From the NCBI GenBank assembly GCA_902794395.1, contig CADBHB010000020.1, forward strand, positions 1-58,984: a DNA stretch of 58,984 nucleotides, given 5' to 3'. A model generated the notes under the pieces. That model ran no database searches, had not been told where the DNA came from, and worked only from the letters and a program-made list of their open reading frames with translations. Position numbers and translations under genes: made by a program. The DNA comes from an uncultured Ruminococcus sp. Its GTDB lineage: Bacteria; Bacillota; Clostridia; Oscillospirales; Acutalibacteraceae. This document shows positions 22,324 through 30,593 of this stretch, piece after piece. Numbering within the stretch: position 1 is the stretch's first letter; each line of letters opens with the position of its first letter.

Positions 22324-23190
22324 TTAGAACGAGCCGCTGCTGTGACCGTCGCTTGACGGCGAGGAGTCGCTGTCATTATTCTTTTCGATGGTGCGCACCG
22401 TAGTGTGCTGCGTAACAAAGGTGTCTTCCACATCCTGCAGGTCGACCTTGCTGTTGGCGGCGAGGTCGTAGGTGCCCGACTTGCCCATGTTTTTATAGCG
22501 GGACTTGGTGATGAAGAAGAAGATAACGCCGATGATAACGCCCGCGATACCCGAGAAGGGACCGACTTTTTTGAGCGAGAGCAAAAACGCGTTGGTTTTG
22601 CCCATTTTGTAAACAGCCTGCGCCTTGTCGACGAAGGTGAGCGCGGCGTTGAGGTTGTCGCCGCTGTTGAGATAGGGCTTCATCGCCGACTTTATGTCGT
22701 CGTAGCGGGCTGCGTCACCCTTGAAATAGTCCTTTACACCGCCGTAGGTGAGAATGATGCGGTTGTTGGAGGCGTTGTCGAAAACGAGCATGATAGCGTC
22801 TTTTTGGAACGCCTGCGAATTGTAGTAGCTGTCGTAGTGGTTGGTCATATTGTTCGAGCTAACACCGTCGTTTGAGGTGTGGACTATGAACTGCCAACCC
22901 GTCGCCTTGCCCGCCTCATCCAGCCTTTGCTGAAGGGTGGCGGCTTCGGCTTCGGAGAACAAACCGGCGTCATCCGTGAGGGCGTAGGTCTGTTCAATGA
23001 CCGATACGCGGGAATATCCGGCTGAGTCTTCCTCCTGAGTGTCGTCCTGATCTACGACGTCGCCCACCTGCGGAGTTTCAAAATCATCGTTTTCGTCCGC
23101 CTGCTCGGCAAAAGCGGTGAACGCCGACGCCATTAGCAGCAGGGCGATAAGCAAAACTGCCGAGAGCTTAAGAGATACTTGTTTTATCAT
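22324..23190 (-). CDS. TPM-domain membrane protein (YdjH/YgcG-like)
   Basis: A 288-residue exported membrane protein. It has a signal peptide (LSAVLLIALLLMASAFTAFA), an acidic linker and a TPM domain at about residues 60-190 (TDDAGLFSEAEAATLQQRLD, GWQFIVHTSNDG, DAIMLVFDNASNNRIILTYGG). A transmembrane helix near residues 218-238 (FSGIAGVIIGVIFFFITKS) and a cytosolic Ser/Asp-rich tail ending GHSSGSF follow. The ATG overlaps the stop of the upstream zinc-ribbon gene (ATGA). In B. subtilis the equivalent pair YdjG-YdjH forms a membrane complex linked to the SPFH protein YdjI; the same three families are adjacent here, which supports an envelope-stress role by analogy. Confidence 0.85.
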   Translation of the reverse strand: MIKQVSLKLSAVLLIALLLMASAFTAFAEQADENDDFETPQVGDVVDQDDTQEEDSAGYSRVSVIEQTYALTDDAGLFSEAEAATLQQRLDEAGKATGWQFIVHTSNDGVSSNNMTNHYDSYYNSQAFQKDAIMLVFDNASNNRIILTYGGVKDYFKGDAARYDDIKSAMKPYLNSGDNLNAALTFVDKAQAVYKMGKTNAFLLSLKKVGPFSGIAGVIIGVIFFFITKSRYKNMGKSGTYDLAANSKVDLQDVEDTFVTQHTTVRTIEKNNDSDSSPSSDGHSSGSF

Positions 23191-24281
23191 AAGAACAACA
23201 TACCTCCTAACACTCCGATGATAAAGATGATAACGGCGACAGCCGCGGAAACGGCCGCAAGCTTGCCCTTGTTGACGGGCAGCTGTCCGTAAGCCTTGCC
23301 CGTTTGACCGTTGATGGCGAATGGAAGCAGCTCGCCGTTGAATTTATAGGTCATCATCCAGACGGGCATGAGATTGTAGGTATATGCCGAAAGGTCGGTT
23401 TTTTCGTTAAAACTTTCGGTTTCAATAACGTCGTAGCCTTCCATGGTATTTTTAAGCACCTGCTCGGCGTAGTCGTGCATTTTCTTCTCGATGGTAGGCT
23501 CAACGTCTTTTTTGTCGAGGTCGCGCTTTTCCGCCTGAAAGCCTGAAAGATAGCTCATGGCGAAGGGCTTTGCCTTGGTGAGATCGTAGGGGTGTACGCT
23601 TTGGAGCATGTCGCGGCTCTCGCTTTTGAGCGCGCGCTCGAAAACGTTGTTTATGATGACATTACCGCCGCGCACCACGTGGTAGATTTTGGTTTCGGTG
23701 TACTCCTTGTTGCCCGAGCGCCAGGTGCGTATCTTTTTGCCCGTGGCGGTAAGATGCGCGGTCTTTTCCTCGTCTGCATACCAGTAGGGGAAGTAGACGC
23801 CGTTGAGCTTTTGCACCTGCTGCTTGCCGGTGAAGCCCTTGGGCAAGAACCATTTTTTGCCGCACATCGCCAAAAATCGCTCGGTGGCGTTTTCCTTGGT
23901 GAGCTCAAAGGGCACGACGCGGTCGGGGTTGAAATCGCCCGACAGTCGGCTGCCCAGCACAACGGGGTTGTAGCAGTAGAAGCAGGTGGTAGCCGCGGTG
24001 GTAGAGGAGGTGACGATCTCGGCGCCGCAGCTTGGGCAGGTGTAGGACACGGGGTAGTCGTCGCTTTCAACTCCCTGCGCCTTTGCCTCCTCCTTCTGCT
24101 TTTCGGCGCGGTTGACCTCGCGTTCGTCGTAGGTTTCGCGCTGTTCCTTCTGCTCGTTCATCTCCTGTACCTTATCGGGCGTAAATTCGCCGAAGCAGTA
24201 CTCGCAGAAGAACAACTGCTTGCCGGGGTCAAATTTTAAGGGTCCGTCGCAGTTCGGACACTTGTAACTCATAGTAGCCAT
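23187..24281 (-). CDS. Zinc-ribbon membrane protein (YdjG-like, TFIIB-type zinc ribbon)
   Basis: A 364-residue protein with two N-terminal zinc ribbons: CPNCDGPLKFDP with CEYC, then CPSCGAEI with CFYC (about residues 8-31 and 82-106), separated by a charged Glu/Lys coiled-coil-like stretch. A central domain of ~200 residues follows and the protein ends in a single transmembrane helix (LAAVSAAVAVIIFIIGVLGG). This order matches YdjG of Bacillus. It is coupled to the TPM gene by a 4-base overlap and lies 119 bases after the SPFH gene, with a hairpin between. Its function is only inferred from the ydjGHI grouping. Confidence 0.83.
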   Translation of the reverse strand: MATMSYKCPNCDGPLKFDPGKQLFFCEYCFGEFTPDKVQEMNEQKEQRETYDEREVNRAEKQKEEAKAQGVESDDYPVSYTCPSCGAEIVTSSTTAATTCFYCYNPVVLGSRLSGDFNPDRVVPFELTKENATERFLAMCGKKWFLPKGFTGKQQVQKLNGVYFPYWYADEEKTAHLTATGKKIRTWRSGNKEYTETKIYHVVRGGNVIINNVFERALKSESRDMLQSVHPYDLTKAKPFAMSYLSGFQAEKRDLDKKDVEPTIEKKMHDYAEQVLKNTMEGYDVIETESFNEKTDLSAYTYNLMPVWMMTYKFNGELLPFAINGQTGKAYGQLPVNKGKLAAVSAAVAVIIFIIGVLGGMLFL

Positions 24282-24321
24282 ATGGTCGCTCCTATTCCTC
24301 GGTATTATAAAAGGACAATAA

Positions 24322-24342
24322 GGGAGACCGCAAGGGTCTCCC
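24322..24342. terminator. Stem-loop between SPFH and zinc-ribbon genes
   Basis: GGGAGACC (24322-24329) pairs with GGTCTCCC (24335-24342) around GCAAG. The downstream minus-strand sequence is TTATTG, so it is a poor terminator and more likely a processing or attenuating hairpin. Confidence 0.5.
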
Positions 24343-24400
24343 CTACCAGATTTCGGATCTCAGGTCCGGCTTACGTCACGTTATCCGAGACGCGCCGAGA

Positions 24401-25663
24401 TCACTGTTTTGTGCCGCACTCGGGGCAGAACTTCTGACCCTCGGTGAGCTGTGCGCCGCAGTTGCCGCAGAAGCGCTTTTTGGGAGCTTCGGGTCTGGGC
24501 TTGCCGCACTCTGAGCAGAACTTGCCGGCGTTGGTCGCGCCGCACTCGCAGGTCCAGCCTTCCGCGGGAGCCGCCTGCTGAGGCGCTGCCGCCTGGGGCT
24601 GCTGGGGCTGCTGGGGAGCCTGCTGCATCTGCTGAGGAGTCTGCTGTACATACTGGGGATTCTGCATATAGCCGCTCATGACATTACCGCCCATGTTCTG
24701 CGCCATGCCCATGCCGAGGAACGCGCCCATAGCGCCGCCCTCGTTGTGGCCTGCGGCATTGATGCCTTCGGCGATGTTCTTAGCCATATAAGCCTGCTGG
24801 TTGGCGCCGTCGCGCAGGAAGCTGACGGAAGCGCCCATTTCGGCTCTCTTGTCGATGATCTCCTGGCTCTTGTCGCTGTAAGAGGGTAGACCCATACCTA
24901 CGGAAACGACCTCGAAACCACGAAGCTCGCGCCACTCGTCGTCGAGCGCGTTCGCCATGTACTTGCCCATCTCCTTGGATTTGGAGGTGATGAAGCTGAT
25001 GCGGTTGCCGTCTGCGGAATAGTTGTTGAAGGCGGTGCCCAGCTCGTTGACGAACTCGTCATTGTACTGGCGGATGAACTCGCCCTCGAAATCGAGAGAA
25101 CCGTTCTCGGTGATGATCTCGGTGGGGATGACCTCCTGATAGAACTTGAAGGGGTCGGTGATGCGGATGGAGTATGTGCCGTGCAGGCGCATGAACAGCT
25201 CCGCCTCGTAGAAGGAATCGTAGTACTGCACAGGATTGGGTGTGCCGAACTTGATGTTTTTGATCTCTTTAAGATTGATGTAGAAAACGTGCTGGGACTG
25301 CGAAGGAACGCCGCCGTACATGATACGCTTGAAGCTTTCCTTGATGGCGTCGCCGAACTGTCCGTTGAACAGCGAGGGCATGGAGCTGTTGTCTACCTTG
25401 AAGTAGCCGGGCTCCGCGGTATAGTCGACGATCTTGCCGCCGTCGACCAAAATCATCATCTGGTTGTCATAAACGTGGATGATAGATCCGTTGGAAACGA
25501 TATTTGAGGATCCCTTTCTATTCTGGCTCTTACCGTTTTGCGTAACAAGCTGACCCGGGGCGATAACGGTGTTGTTACCCATTGGGGAAGGCTCGATGAC
25601 TTCTAACCATGTGTCGGCAAGGCCGCCTTTTACGGCGTTGATCGCCGCTCTGATAATACCCAT
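24401..25663 (-). CDS. SPFH/Band 7 protein with C-terminal zinc ribbons (YdjI-like)
   Basis: A 420-residue flotillin-related protein. The N-terminal ~310 residues form an SPFH domain with the family-like opening GLADTWLEVIEPSPMGNNTVIAPGQ (residues 15 onward) and a helical ending (SQEIIDKRAEMGASVSF). A Gln/Pro-rich linker (about residues 340-370) follows, then two zinc ribbons (CECGATNAGKFCSECG and CGNCGAQLTEGQKFCPECG). No transmembrane helix is seen, so membrane association is probably through partners. In B. subtilis the homolog YdjI is recruited by YdjG/YdjH, whose homologs follow on the same strand. A promoter is visible upstream. No pspA (ydjF) homolog is present in the window. Confidence 0.88.
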   Translation of the reverse strand: MGIIRAAINAVKGGLADTWLEVIEPSPMGNNTVIAPGQLVTQNGKSQNRKGSSNIVSNGSIIHVYDNQMMILVDGGKIVDYTAEPGYFKVDNSSMPSLFNGQFGDAIKESFKRIMYGGVPSQSQHVFYINLKEIKNIKFGTPNPVQYYDSFYEAELFMRLHGTYSIRITDPFKFYQEVIPTEIITENGSLDFEGEFIRQYNDEFVNELGTAFNNYSADGNRISFITSKSKEMGKYMANALDDEWRELRGFEVVSVGMGLPSYSDKSQEIIDKRAEMGASVSFLRDGANQQAYMAKNIAEGINAAGHNEGGAMGAFLGMGMAQNMGGNVMSGYMQNPQYVQQTPQQMQQAPQQPQQPQAAAPQQAAPAEGWTCECGATNAGKFCSECGKPRPEAPKKRFCGNCGAQLTEGQKFCPECGTKQ

Positions 25664-25735
25664 AGTGATGTCTCCTTTTTCAAAAAAGATTTTATCGGGC
25701 GGCTTAGATAAGATATGCCTGCCCGCATTATATCT

Positions 25736-25764
25736 ATAATAATATTTTTTTGATAAAAATGCAA
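25736..25764 (-). promoter_or_regulatory. Sigma-A promoter of the SPFH gene
   Basis: Minus strand: TTGCAT (25759-25764), 17-base spacer, TATTAT (25736-25741). A second TATAAT lies 10 bases further on. The leader is ~65 bases. Confidence 0.7.
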
Positions 25765-25803
25765 GGGGTTTTCAGCAATTTTTTGTAGAAATGACCATCC
25801 GCG

Positions 25804-26577
25804 TCAAAAAGCGGTGCGGCGCTTGGTCTGCTCGCGGACGGCGTTAAATTTCCAGACGCGGGTGTTTACCTCAACTACGCCGGTGCCGCAGTATTCGCAG
25901 AATTTTTGTCCGAGGTTTTTGACAGGCGCGCCGCAGTTGGGGCAGGTGAGCCCCAGAGCCTCGCCGTAGACGCCCATTTTGTCGGCGTCCTGCAGGTAGA
26001 TCAAATCCACCTCAAACAGCGTTTGCAGCTTGTTGTCTTTGTCGCCGTTGACAAGCTTGCCGTTTTCGTCCTCGAGGTAGGAGATAACGCCGAGGGAAAG
26101 GTTGAACTGTATGGTGACCTCGCCGCCCTTTTTGAAGTAGCGCCCTATTTCGCAGCCGTGGATGACCGGCTCGATATAATGCTGCTTTTGCCCGTTGGCG
26201 TTTAGGTTTTCGATGATCTCCTGCACGTGGCTGCGCAGGGTGTTAGTGACGTAATCCGGCAGTGTGGAGGTCGAGCCGGTGGCGATGGCGTTGAGATAAC
26301 CGCGCAGCACCGCCTTGGCGTGGTCGCGGTATAGCTCGAGGTCAAAGTCGGGGAAGTCGCGCAGTATCTCGGGACCGTAGATATGCGTCATGGACTGCAC
26401 CGAGCGCGGAGTTTCGCTGAGCTTTCGCTTTTGCTCCTTGTAGCCCTCCATGAAATCATCGGTGCCGAACATCTCGCGGGATATACCCGAAAGCTTGTAT
26501 TTTATGAAGAAGCCCGCGCCGATTATGACGACCAGCAGTCCCGCGATGACCGCGAGGGGGATGATGAGTGCGCCCAT
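25804..26577 (-). CDS. Membrane-anchored Tim44-like protein with zinc ribbon
   Basis: A 257-residue protein with an N-terminal transmembrane helix (LIIPLAVIAGLLVVIIGAGFFI) and a short cytosolic linker. A Tim44/MBA-like domain (about residues 65-200, with IYGPEILRDFPDFDLELYRDHAKAVL) and a C-terminal zinc ribbon (CPNCGAPVKNLGQKFCEYCG) follow. Its GQKFCEYCG ending resembles the ribbon of the following SPFH protein, suggesting that the four products work in one membrane-associated assembly. The ATG follows GAAGGTGATTAA. It lies between the MITE-like element and the SPFH gene. Functional assignment is by context only. Confidence 0.72.
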   Translation of the reverse strand: MGALIIPLAVIAGLLVVIIGAGFFIKYKLSGISREMFGTDDFMEGYKEQKRKLSETPRSVQSMTHIYGPEILRDFPDFDLELYRDHAKAVLRGYLNAIATGSTSTLPDYVTNTLRSHVQEIIENLNANGQKQHYIEPVIHGCEIGRYFKKGGEVTIQFNLSLGVISYLEDENGKLVNGDKDNKLQTLFEVDLIYLQDADKMGVYGEALGLTCPNCGAPVKNLGQKFCEYCGTGVVEVNTRVWKFNAVREQTKRRTAF

Positions 26578-26606
26578 TTAATCACCTTCTTTAAGAGTTG
26601 TTTATA

Positions 26607-26765
26607 CTAATCTCAGATAAAAAGTGGACAAAGATTTGCGAGGATATTTTTCGCAAGACGAGGCGAAGGACGCCGCAAGGCTGGCGCCTTGCAAGGACGA
26701 AGGACGACAACGAAGTATTGCGGAAAATAGACCGCAAAGATTGTCTATTTTTTATTTGAGTTTAG
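26607..26765 (-). mobile_element. MITE-like element, copy A (159 bp)
   Basis: Begins CTAATCTCAGATAAAAA and ends TTATTTGAGTTTAG, giving imperfect terminal inverted repeats of about 35 bases, with TA on each side (26605-26606 and 26766-26767). It is almost identical to the inverse complement of 44097-44248, from which it differs by a 7-base insertion (GACGAAG) and one substitution. It encodes nothing convincing and ends two bases before the aspS stop codon. The TA flanks suggest mobilisation by a Tc1/mariner-IS630-type transposase in trans. Confidence 0.85.
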
Positions 26766-26767
26766 TA

Positions 26768-28552
26768 TTACTCGTCGGAGCTGTCGGCTTTTACGGCTAT
26801 GCCGAGGACGTCGAGGCTCTCCCTATCGACGGGAGAAGGACAGGACGACATAAGCTCGCTGGCGTTTTGCACCTTGGGGAAGGCGGTAACGTCGCGCAGG
26901 CTGTCGGCGCCGCAGAGCAGCATGGCTACACGATCAAGTCCGATGCCCATTCCGCCGTGGGGCGGCGCGCCGTATTTGTACGCCTCCACAAGGAAGCCGA
27001 ACTTAGCCTCGATCTCCTCGTCGGTGAGCTTGAGGGCGCGGAACATCTTTTGCTGCAGCTCGTAGTCGGTGATGCGCATTGAGCCGCTGGACAGCTCGAC
27101 GCCGTTTAGGGTGAGGTCGTACGCCTTGGCGATGACCTTCGAGGGGTCGGTGTCGAGATACTGTATGCAGTCCTCCTTGGGCATGGTGAAGGGGTGGTGC
27201 ATCGCCACCCACTCGCCGCTCTCCTCGTCCTTTTCAAAGAACGGGAAGTCGACGATCCAGAGGAACCTGTATTCGTCGGGGATGATGTCGAGGCGCTTCG
27301 CCACGGTGAGGCGCAGCGCGCCGAGGGTGGACAGCACGGTGCTGTTTTTGTCGGCGACGATAAGGATGACATCGCCCTTTTCGGCGCCGAGTCGCTCGTA
27401 GATAGCGGAGAGCTCGTCCTCGGTCATAAACTTCTTGAAGGAGGCGTTGGGCTCGTCGACCCAGCGCACATAGGCAAGACCCTTTGCGCCGATGCCCTTG
27501 GCGTATTCGGTGAGCTTGTCGATCTCCTTGCGGGTGTAGACGGAAGCCGCGTTTTTAGCGACGATAGCGCGCACGGAGCCGCCGTTTTCGATGGCGCCCG
27601 TAAACACCCCGAAGCCGCAGCCGCGCACCAAATCGGAGATGTCCTGTATCTTCATGTCGAAGCGGATGTCGGGCTTGTCGGAGCCGTAGTTGTTCATGGC
27701 GTCGGCGTAGGTCATGCGCTCAAAGGGCGTGGGCAGGTCCTTGCCGAGCACGTCCATGAACAGGCGCTTGAACAGCCCCTCGTTGATTTCGAGGATGTCC
27801 TCTACGTCGACAAAGGATAGCTCCATGTCTATCTGGGTGAACTCGGGCTGACGGTCGGCGCGAAGGTCCTCGTCGCGGAAGCAGCGCGCGAGCTGTATGT
27901 AACGGTCGAAGCCCGCCACCATAAGCAGCTGCTTGTAGATCTGCGGCGACTGGGGCAGGGCGTAGAATTTGCCGTTGTGGATACGCGAGGGCACAAGGTA
28001 GTCGCGGGCGCCCTCGGGCGTGGATTTTATCATCATAGGAGTCTCTATCTCGATGAAGCCGTTTTCCGCGAAATAGTCGCGTGCCGCCTTGGTGAGCTTG
28101 CTGCGGAGCATAAGGTTCTGCTGCAGCGGACGGCGGCGCAGGTCGAGATAGCGGTATTTAAGGCGAACGTCCTCGCCCGTTTTGCAGTCGTCGATGATCT
28201 CAAAGGGCGGCGTCTGCGCCTTTGACAGCACGCGCAGGTCGGTGACGGTGATCTCTATGTCGCCCGTGGGGATGTCGGGGTTTTTGGCGCTGCGCTCGCA
28301 GACCGTGCCCCTTGCCGCCAGCACGAATTCGCTGCGGCAGGAGAATGCCTTTTCAAAGATTTCGCGGTCGGTGGTATCGTTGAAGGCCAGCTGGACTATG
28401 CCCGTGCGGTCGCGCAGGTCGATGAAGATCAGCTGTCCCAGATCGCGGGCGCGCTGCACCCAGCCGCAGACGGTGACCTCCTTTCCAACGTCGGAAACGC
28501 GCAGGTCTCCGCAATAGTGGGTCCGCTTTAAGCCTGTCATAAATTCTGCCAT
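26768..28552 (-). CDS. aspS: Aspartyl-tRNA synthetase
   Basis: Class II synthetase of the bacterial type, 594 residues. An N-terminal OB-fold anticodon-binding domain (VTVCGWVQRARDLGQLIFIDLRD) is followed by motif 2 (ARCFRDEDLRADRQPEFTQID), the bacterial-specific GAD insertion (about residues 290-410) and motif 3 (GGMGIGLDRVAMLL). GAGGAG precedes ATG 28552. It forms the usual hisS-aspS pair with the upstream gene (78-base gap). The stop codon is within 3 bases of a MITE-like element, so the transcript end must pass through or into that element. Confidence 0.97.
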   Translation of the reverse strand: MAEFMTGLKRTHYCGDLRVSDVGKEVTVCGWVQRARDLGQLIFIDLRDRTGIVQLAFNDTTDREIFEKAFSCRSEFVLAARGTVCERSAKNPDIPTGDIEITVTDLRVLSKAQTPPFEIIDDCKTGEDVRLKYRYLDLRRRPLQQNLMLRSKLTKAARDYFAENGFIEIETPMMIKSTPEGARDYLVPSRIHNGKFYALPQSPQIYKQLLMVAGFDRYIQLARCFRDEDLRADRQPEFTQIDMELSFVDVEDILEINEGLFKRLFMDVLGKDLPTPFERMTYADAMNNYGSDKPDIRFDMKIQDISDLVRGCGFGVFTGAIENGGSVRAIVAKNAASVYTRKEIDKLTEYAKGIGAKGLAYVRWVDEPNASFKKFMTEDELSAIYERLGAEKGDVILIVADKNSTVLSTLGALRLTVAKRLDIIPDEYRFLWIVDFPFFEKDEESGEWVAMHHPFTMPKEDCIQYLDTDPSKVIAKAYDLTLNGVELSSGSMRITDYELQQKMFRALKLTDEEIEAKFGFLVEAYKYGAPPHGGMGIGLDRVAMLLCGADSLRDVTAFPKVQNASELMSSCPSPVDRESLDVLGIAVKADSSDE

Positions 28553-28630
28553 GATTGATTACTCCTCTTGTATCAATTAAAAATGGAAAGTTGAAGATCG
28601 AAACGCAGGAGGGCTTTGCCCGCGCCCGCG

Positions 28631-29926
28631 TTATATTTTGAAGGCGGTCTTATCGGTCAGGGTCAGCACCGAGAACTTCTCGGCAAAGGTGTCGTCAAGG
28701 GCAAGCTCGGTCTGCTCGCCGCTGTTCATGTTTTTGACCTTCGCCTTGTTTTCGGCTATCTCGTTGTCGCCGAGCACCACGGAATACGCGGCGCCGATCT
28801 TGTCGGCGTATTTCATCTGGGCGCGAAGTCCTCTGCCGACCACGTCGGTTTCGGCGGTCAGACCGCACGCGCGCACCCTGCTCAGCAGCGAAAACGCCTT
28901 GACCTTGGCGGCGTCGCCCATGGTGGCTATGTAGAGGGCGCACGGCTCGGGCTGCGGGATCTCTACGCCCTGAGCGTCCATAACCATAAGCAGACGCTCC
29001 AGCCCCATCGCGAAGCCCAGCGACGGCAGATGCTTGCCGCCCAGCTCCTCGATCAAGCCGTCGTAGCGGCCGCCGCCGCAGACGGTGCCCTGCGCGCCGA
29101 TGCTGTCGGTGATAAACTCAAACACGGTCTTGGTGTAGTAGTCAAGTCCGCGCACGATGGTGGGATTGACGGTGTAGGCAACGCCCGCGCTGTCGAGATA
29201 GCGCTTGACTTCGCCGAAGTGATCCTCGCACTCCTCACAGAGATAGTCGGTGATTTTGGGCGCGCCCTCGGCTATCTTGTGATCCTCGGGACTTTTGCAG
29301 TCCAGCAGACGCATGGGGTTCTTTTCCAGACGCGTCAGACAGGTGGGGCACAATTGATCCTGATACTGCGAAAAATAGGCGCGCAGCGCTTCGTTATACT
29401 TGGCGCGGCAGGTCGGGCAGCCGATGGAGTTTATCTCCAGCCGCACATCGCCCAGCCCCAGACGGTCCAGCACCGACTGCGCCAGACAGATGACCTCCGC
29501 GTCGGCTAGGGGCGACTGTGTGCCGTATTCCTCAATGCCGAACTGGTGGAACTCGCGCAGTCTGCCCGCCTGCGGCTTTTCGTAGCGGTAGCAGGACACA
29601 AAGTAGCTCGCCTTAATGGGCAGACCCTCGTTTTCGAGCGCGTGCTCCAGCACGGCGCGCGCCGCGCCGGCAGTACCCTCGGGACGCAGGGTTACGCTCT
29701 CTCCGCCCTTGGTGTCGAAGGTGTACATCTCCTTTTGCACGACGTCGGTGGTCTGACCTACGCCTCGCGCGAACAGCTCGGTGTGCTCAAACACGGGGGT
29801 GCGAATCTCGCGGAAGCCGTAGGCGCGGCTTTCCTCGCGCATGATATTTTCAATGAACTGCCAGCGGTAGCTCTGCTTGGGCAGCACATCCTCGGTCCCT
29901 TTGATTTTTTTGGTGATTAAAGCCAT
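28631..29926 (-). CDS. hisS: Histidyl-tRNA synthetase
   Basis: Class II synthetase, 431 residues. The N-terminus KIKGTEDVLP, motif 1 region (FREIRTPVFEHTELF), motif 2 (YVSCYRYEKPQAGRLREFHQ with the arginines), histidine-binding VRGLDYYTKTVFE and motif 3 (GFAMGLERLL) are all visible. The C-terminal anticodon domain (PCALYIATMGDAAKV) completes it. GGAGG at 29934-29938, 7 bases upstream, fixes ATG 29926 over a longer open frame. It has its own promoter directly after the mgsA terminator. No T-box leader is present. Confidence 0.97.
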   Translation of the reverse strand: MALITKKIKGTEDVLPKQSYRWQFIENIMREESRAYGFREIRTPVFEHTELFARGVGQTTDVVQKEMYTFDTKGGESVTLRPEGTAGAARAVLEHALENEGLPIKASYFVSCYRYEKPQAGRLREFHQFGIEEYGTQSPLADAEVICLAQSVLDRLGLGDVRLEINSIGCPTCRAKYNEALRAYFSQYQDQLCPTCLTRLEKNPMRLLDCKSPEDHKIAEGAPKITDYLCEECEDHFGEVKRYLDSAGVAYTVNPTIVRGLDYYTKTVFEFITDSIGAQGTVCGGGRYDGLIEELGGKHLPSLGFAMGLERLLMVMDAQGVEIPQPEPCALYIATMGDAAKVKAFSLLSRVRACGLTAETDVVGRGLRAQMKYADKIGAAYSVVLGDNEIAENKAKVKNMNSGEQTELALDDTFAEKFSVLTLTDKTAFKI

Positions 29927-29956
29927 ACTTTTTCCTCCATAAACATATACATGGTT

Positions 29957-29985
29957 ATTATACAACAATGTTCGACGGAGTGCAA
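29957..29985 (-). promoter_or_regulatory. Sigma-A promoter of hisS-aspS
   Basis: Minus strand: TTGCAC (29980-29985), 17-base spacer, TATAAT (29957-29962), 30 bases before the hisS start. Confidence 0.85.
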
Positions 29986-29988
29986 GAG

Positions 29989-30018
29989 AAAAAATCGGCG
30001 GGCACAAAGCCCGCCGAT
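29989..30018 (-). terminator. Terminator of the mre-minD-mgsA transcript
   Basis: Perfect 10-bp stem ATCGGCGGGC / GCCCGCCGAT (29994-30003 and 30009-30018), 5-base loop, then U-run on the minus strand. It ends just before the hisS promoter. Confidence 0.9.
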
Positions 30019-30050
30019 AATCATATCCGGATAACGGATTATAGATTTTA

Positions 30051-30446
30051 TTATTTGATGATATTTCTCCAGTCGAGGTCGCCGCGCTCGAGTCCGTGGA
30101 TGAGGACCTCGGCGGTGGCTATGTTGGTGGCGACGGGAATGTTGTGCATATCACAGAGGCGCAGCATATCCATGTCGTTTGCCTCGTTGGGCTTTTGGTT
30201 GAGCGGATCGCGGAAGAACAGCAACATATCTATCTCGTTGCAGGCGATACGCGCGGCGATCTGCTGGCTGCCGCCCTGCGAGCCGGAAAGGAATTTCTGG
30301 ATGGTGAGTCCGGTAGCCTCAGACACCATTTTGCCCGTGGTGCCCGTGGCGCAAAGGTTGTTCCTGCTGAGAACGCCGCAATAGGCGATGCAGAACTGAA
30401 CCATCAATTCTTTTTTCTCATCGTGAGCGATCAATGCGATATTCAT
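30051..30446 (-). CDS. mgsA: Methylglyoxal synthase
   Basis: Converts dihydroxyacetone phosphate to methylglyoxal, releasing phosphate as a glycolytic overflow valve; 131 residues, full length. The N-terminal IALIAHDEKKE, the phosphate-binding ATGTTGKMV, the catalytic region SGSQGGSQQIAARIA with DMLLFFRDPLN, and the terminal DMHNIPVATNIATAE are all present. GGAGG at 30454-30458 fixes ATG 30446; a longer frame from 30584 is rejected. It closes the mre/mrdA/minD series, a placement frequent in Clostridia. Confidence 0.96.
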   Translation of the reverse strand: MNIALIAHDEKKELMVQFCIAYCGVLSRNNLCATGTTGKMVSEATGLTIQKFLSGSQGGSQQIAARIACNEIDMLLFFRDPLNQKPNEANDMDMLRLCDMHNIPVATNIATAEVLIHGLERGDLDWRNIIK

Positions 30447-30491
30447 ACTCTTTCCTCCAAACAAATCACGTAATTTCAAAAATATAATAAA

Positions 30492-30582
30492 GGCAATACC
30501 GCATGACCCTGTCGTGGGGATCGCGCGGTCTGACGGAATGATACGCAGGCAGGGCGCATGCAGCGAGCGGCGCGGTGCTGCC
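30492..30582. repeat. GGCAATACCGC ... GCGGTGCTGCC element (copy 3)
   Basis: Ends GGCAATACCGC (30492-30502) and GCGGTGCTGCC (30572-30582) are complementary at 9 of 11 positions; the same ends occur in a shorter element at 22278-22321. It fills the minD-mgsA gap. Confidence 0.6.
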
Positions 30583-30593
30583 AAAAGAAAGGG

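Noticed and set aside
26624-27082. 152-codon plus-strand frame over the MITE-like element
   Set aside because: It crosses the element and then runs antisense to aspS; a similar peptide in copy B only reflects the repeated DNA.
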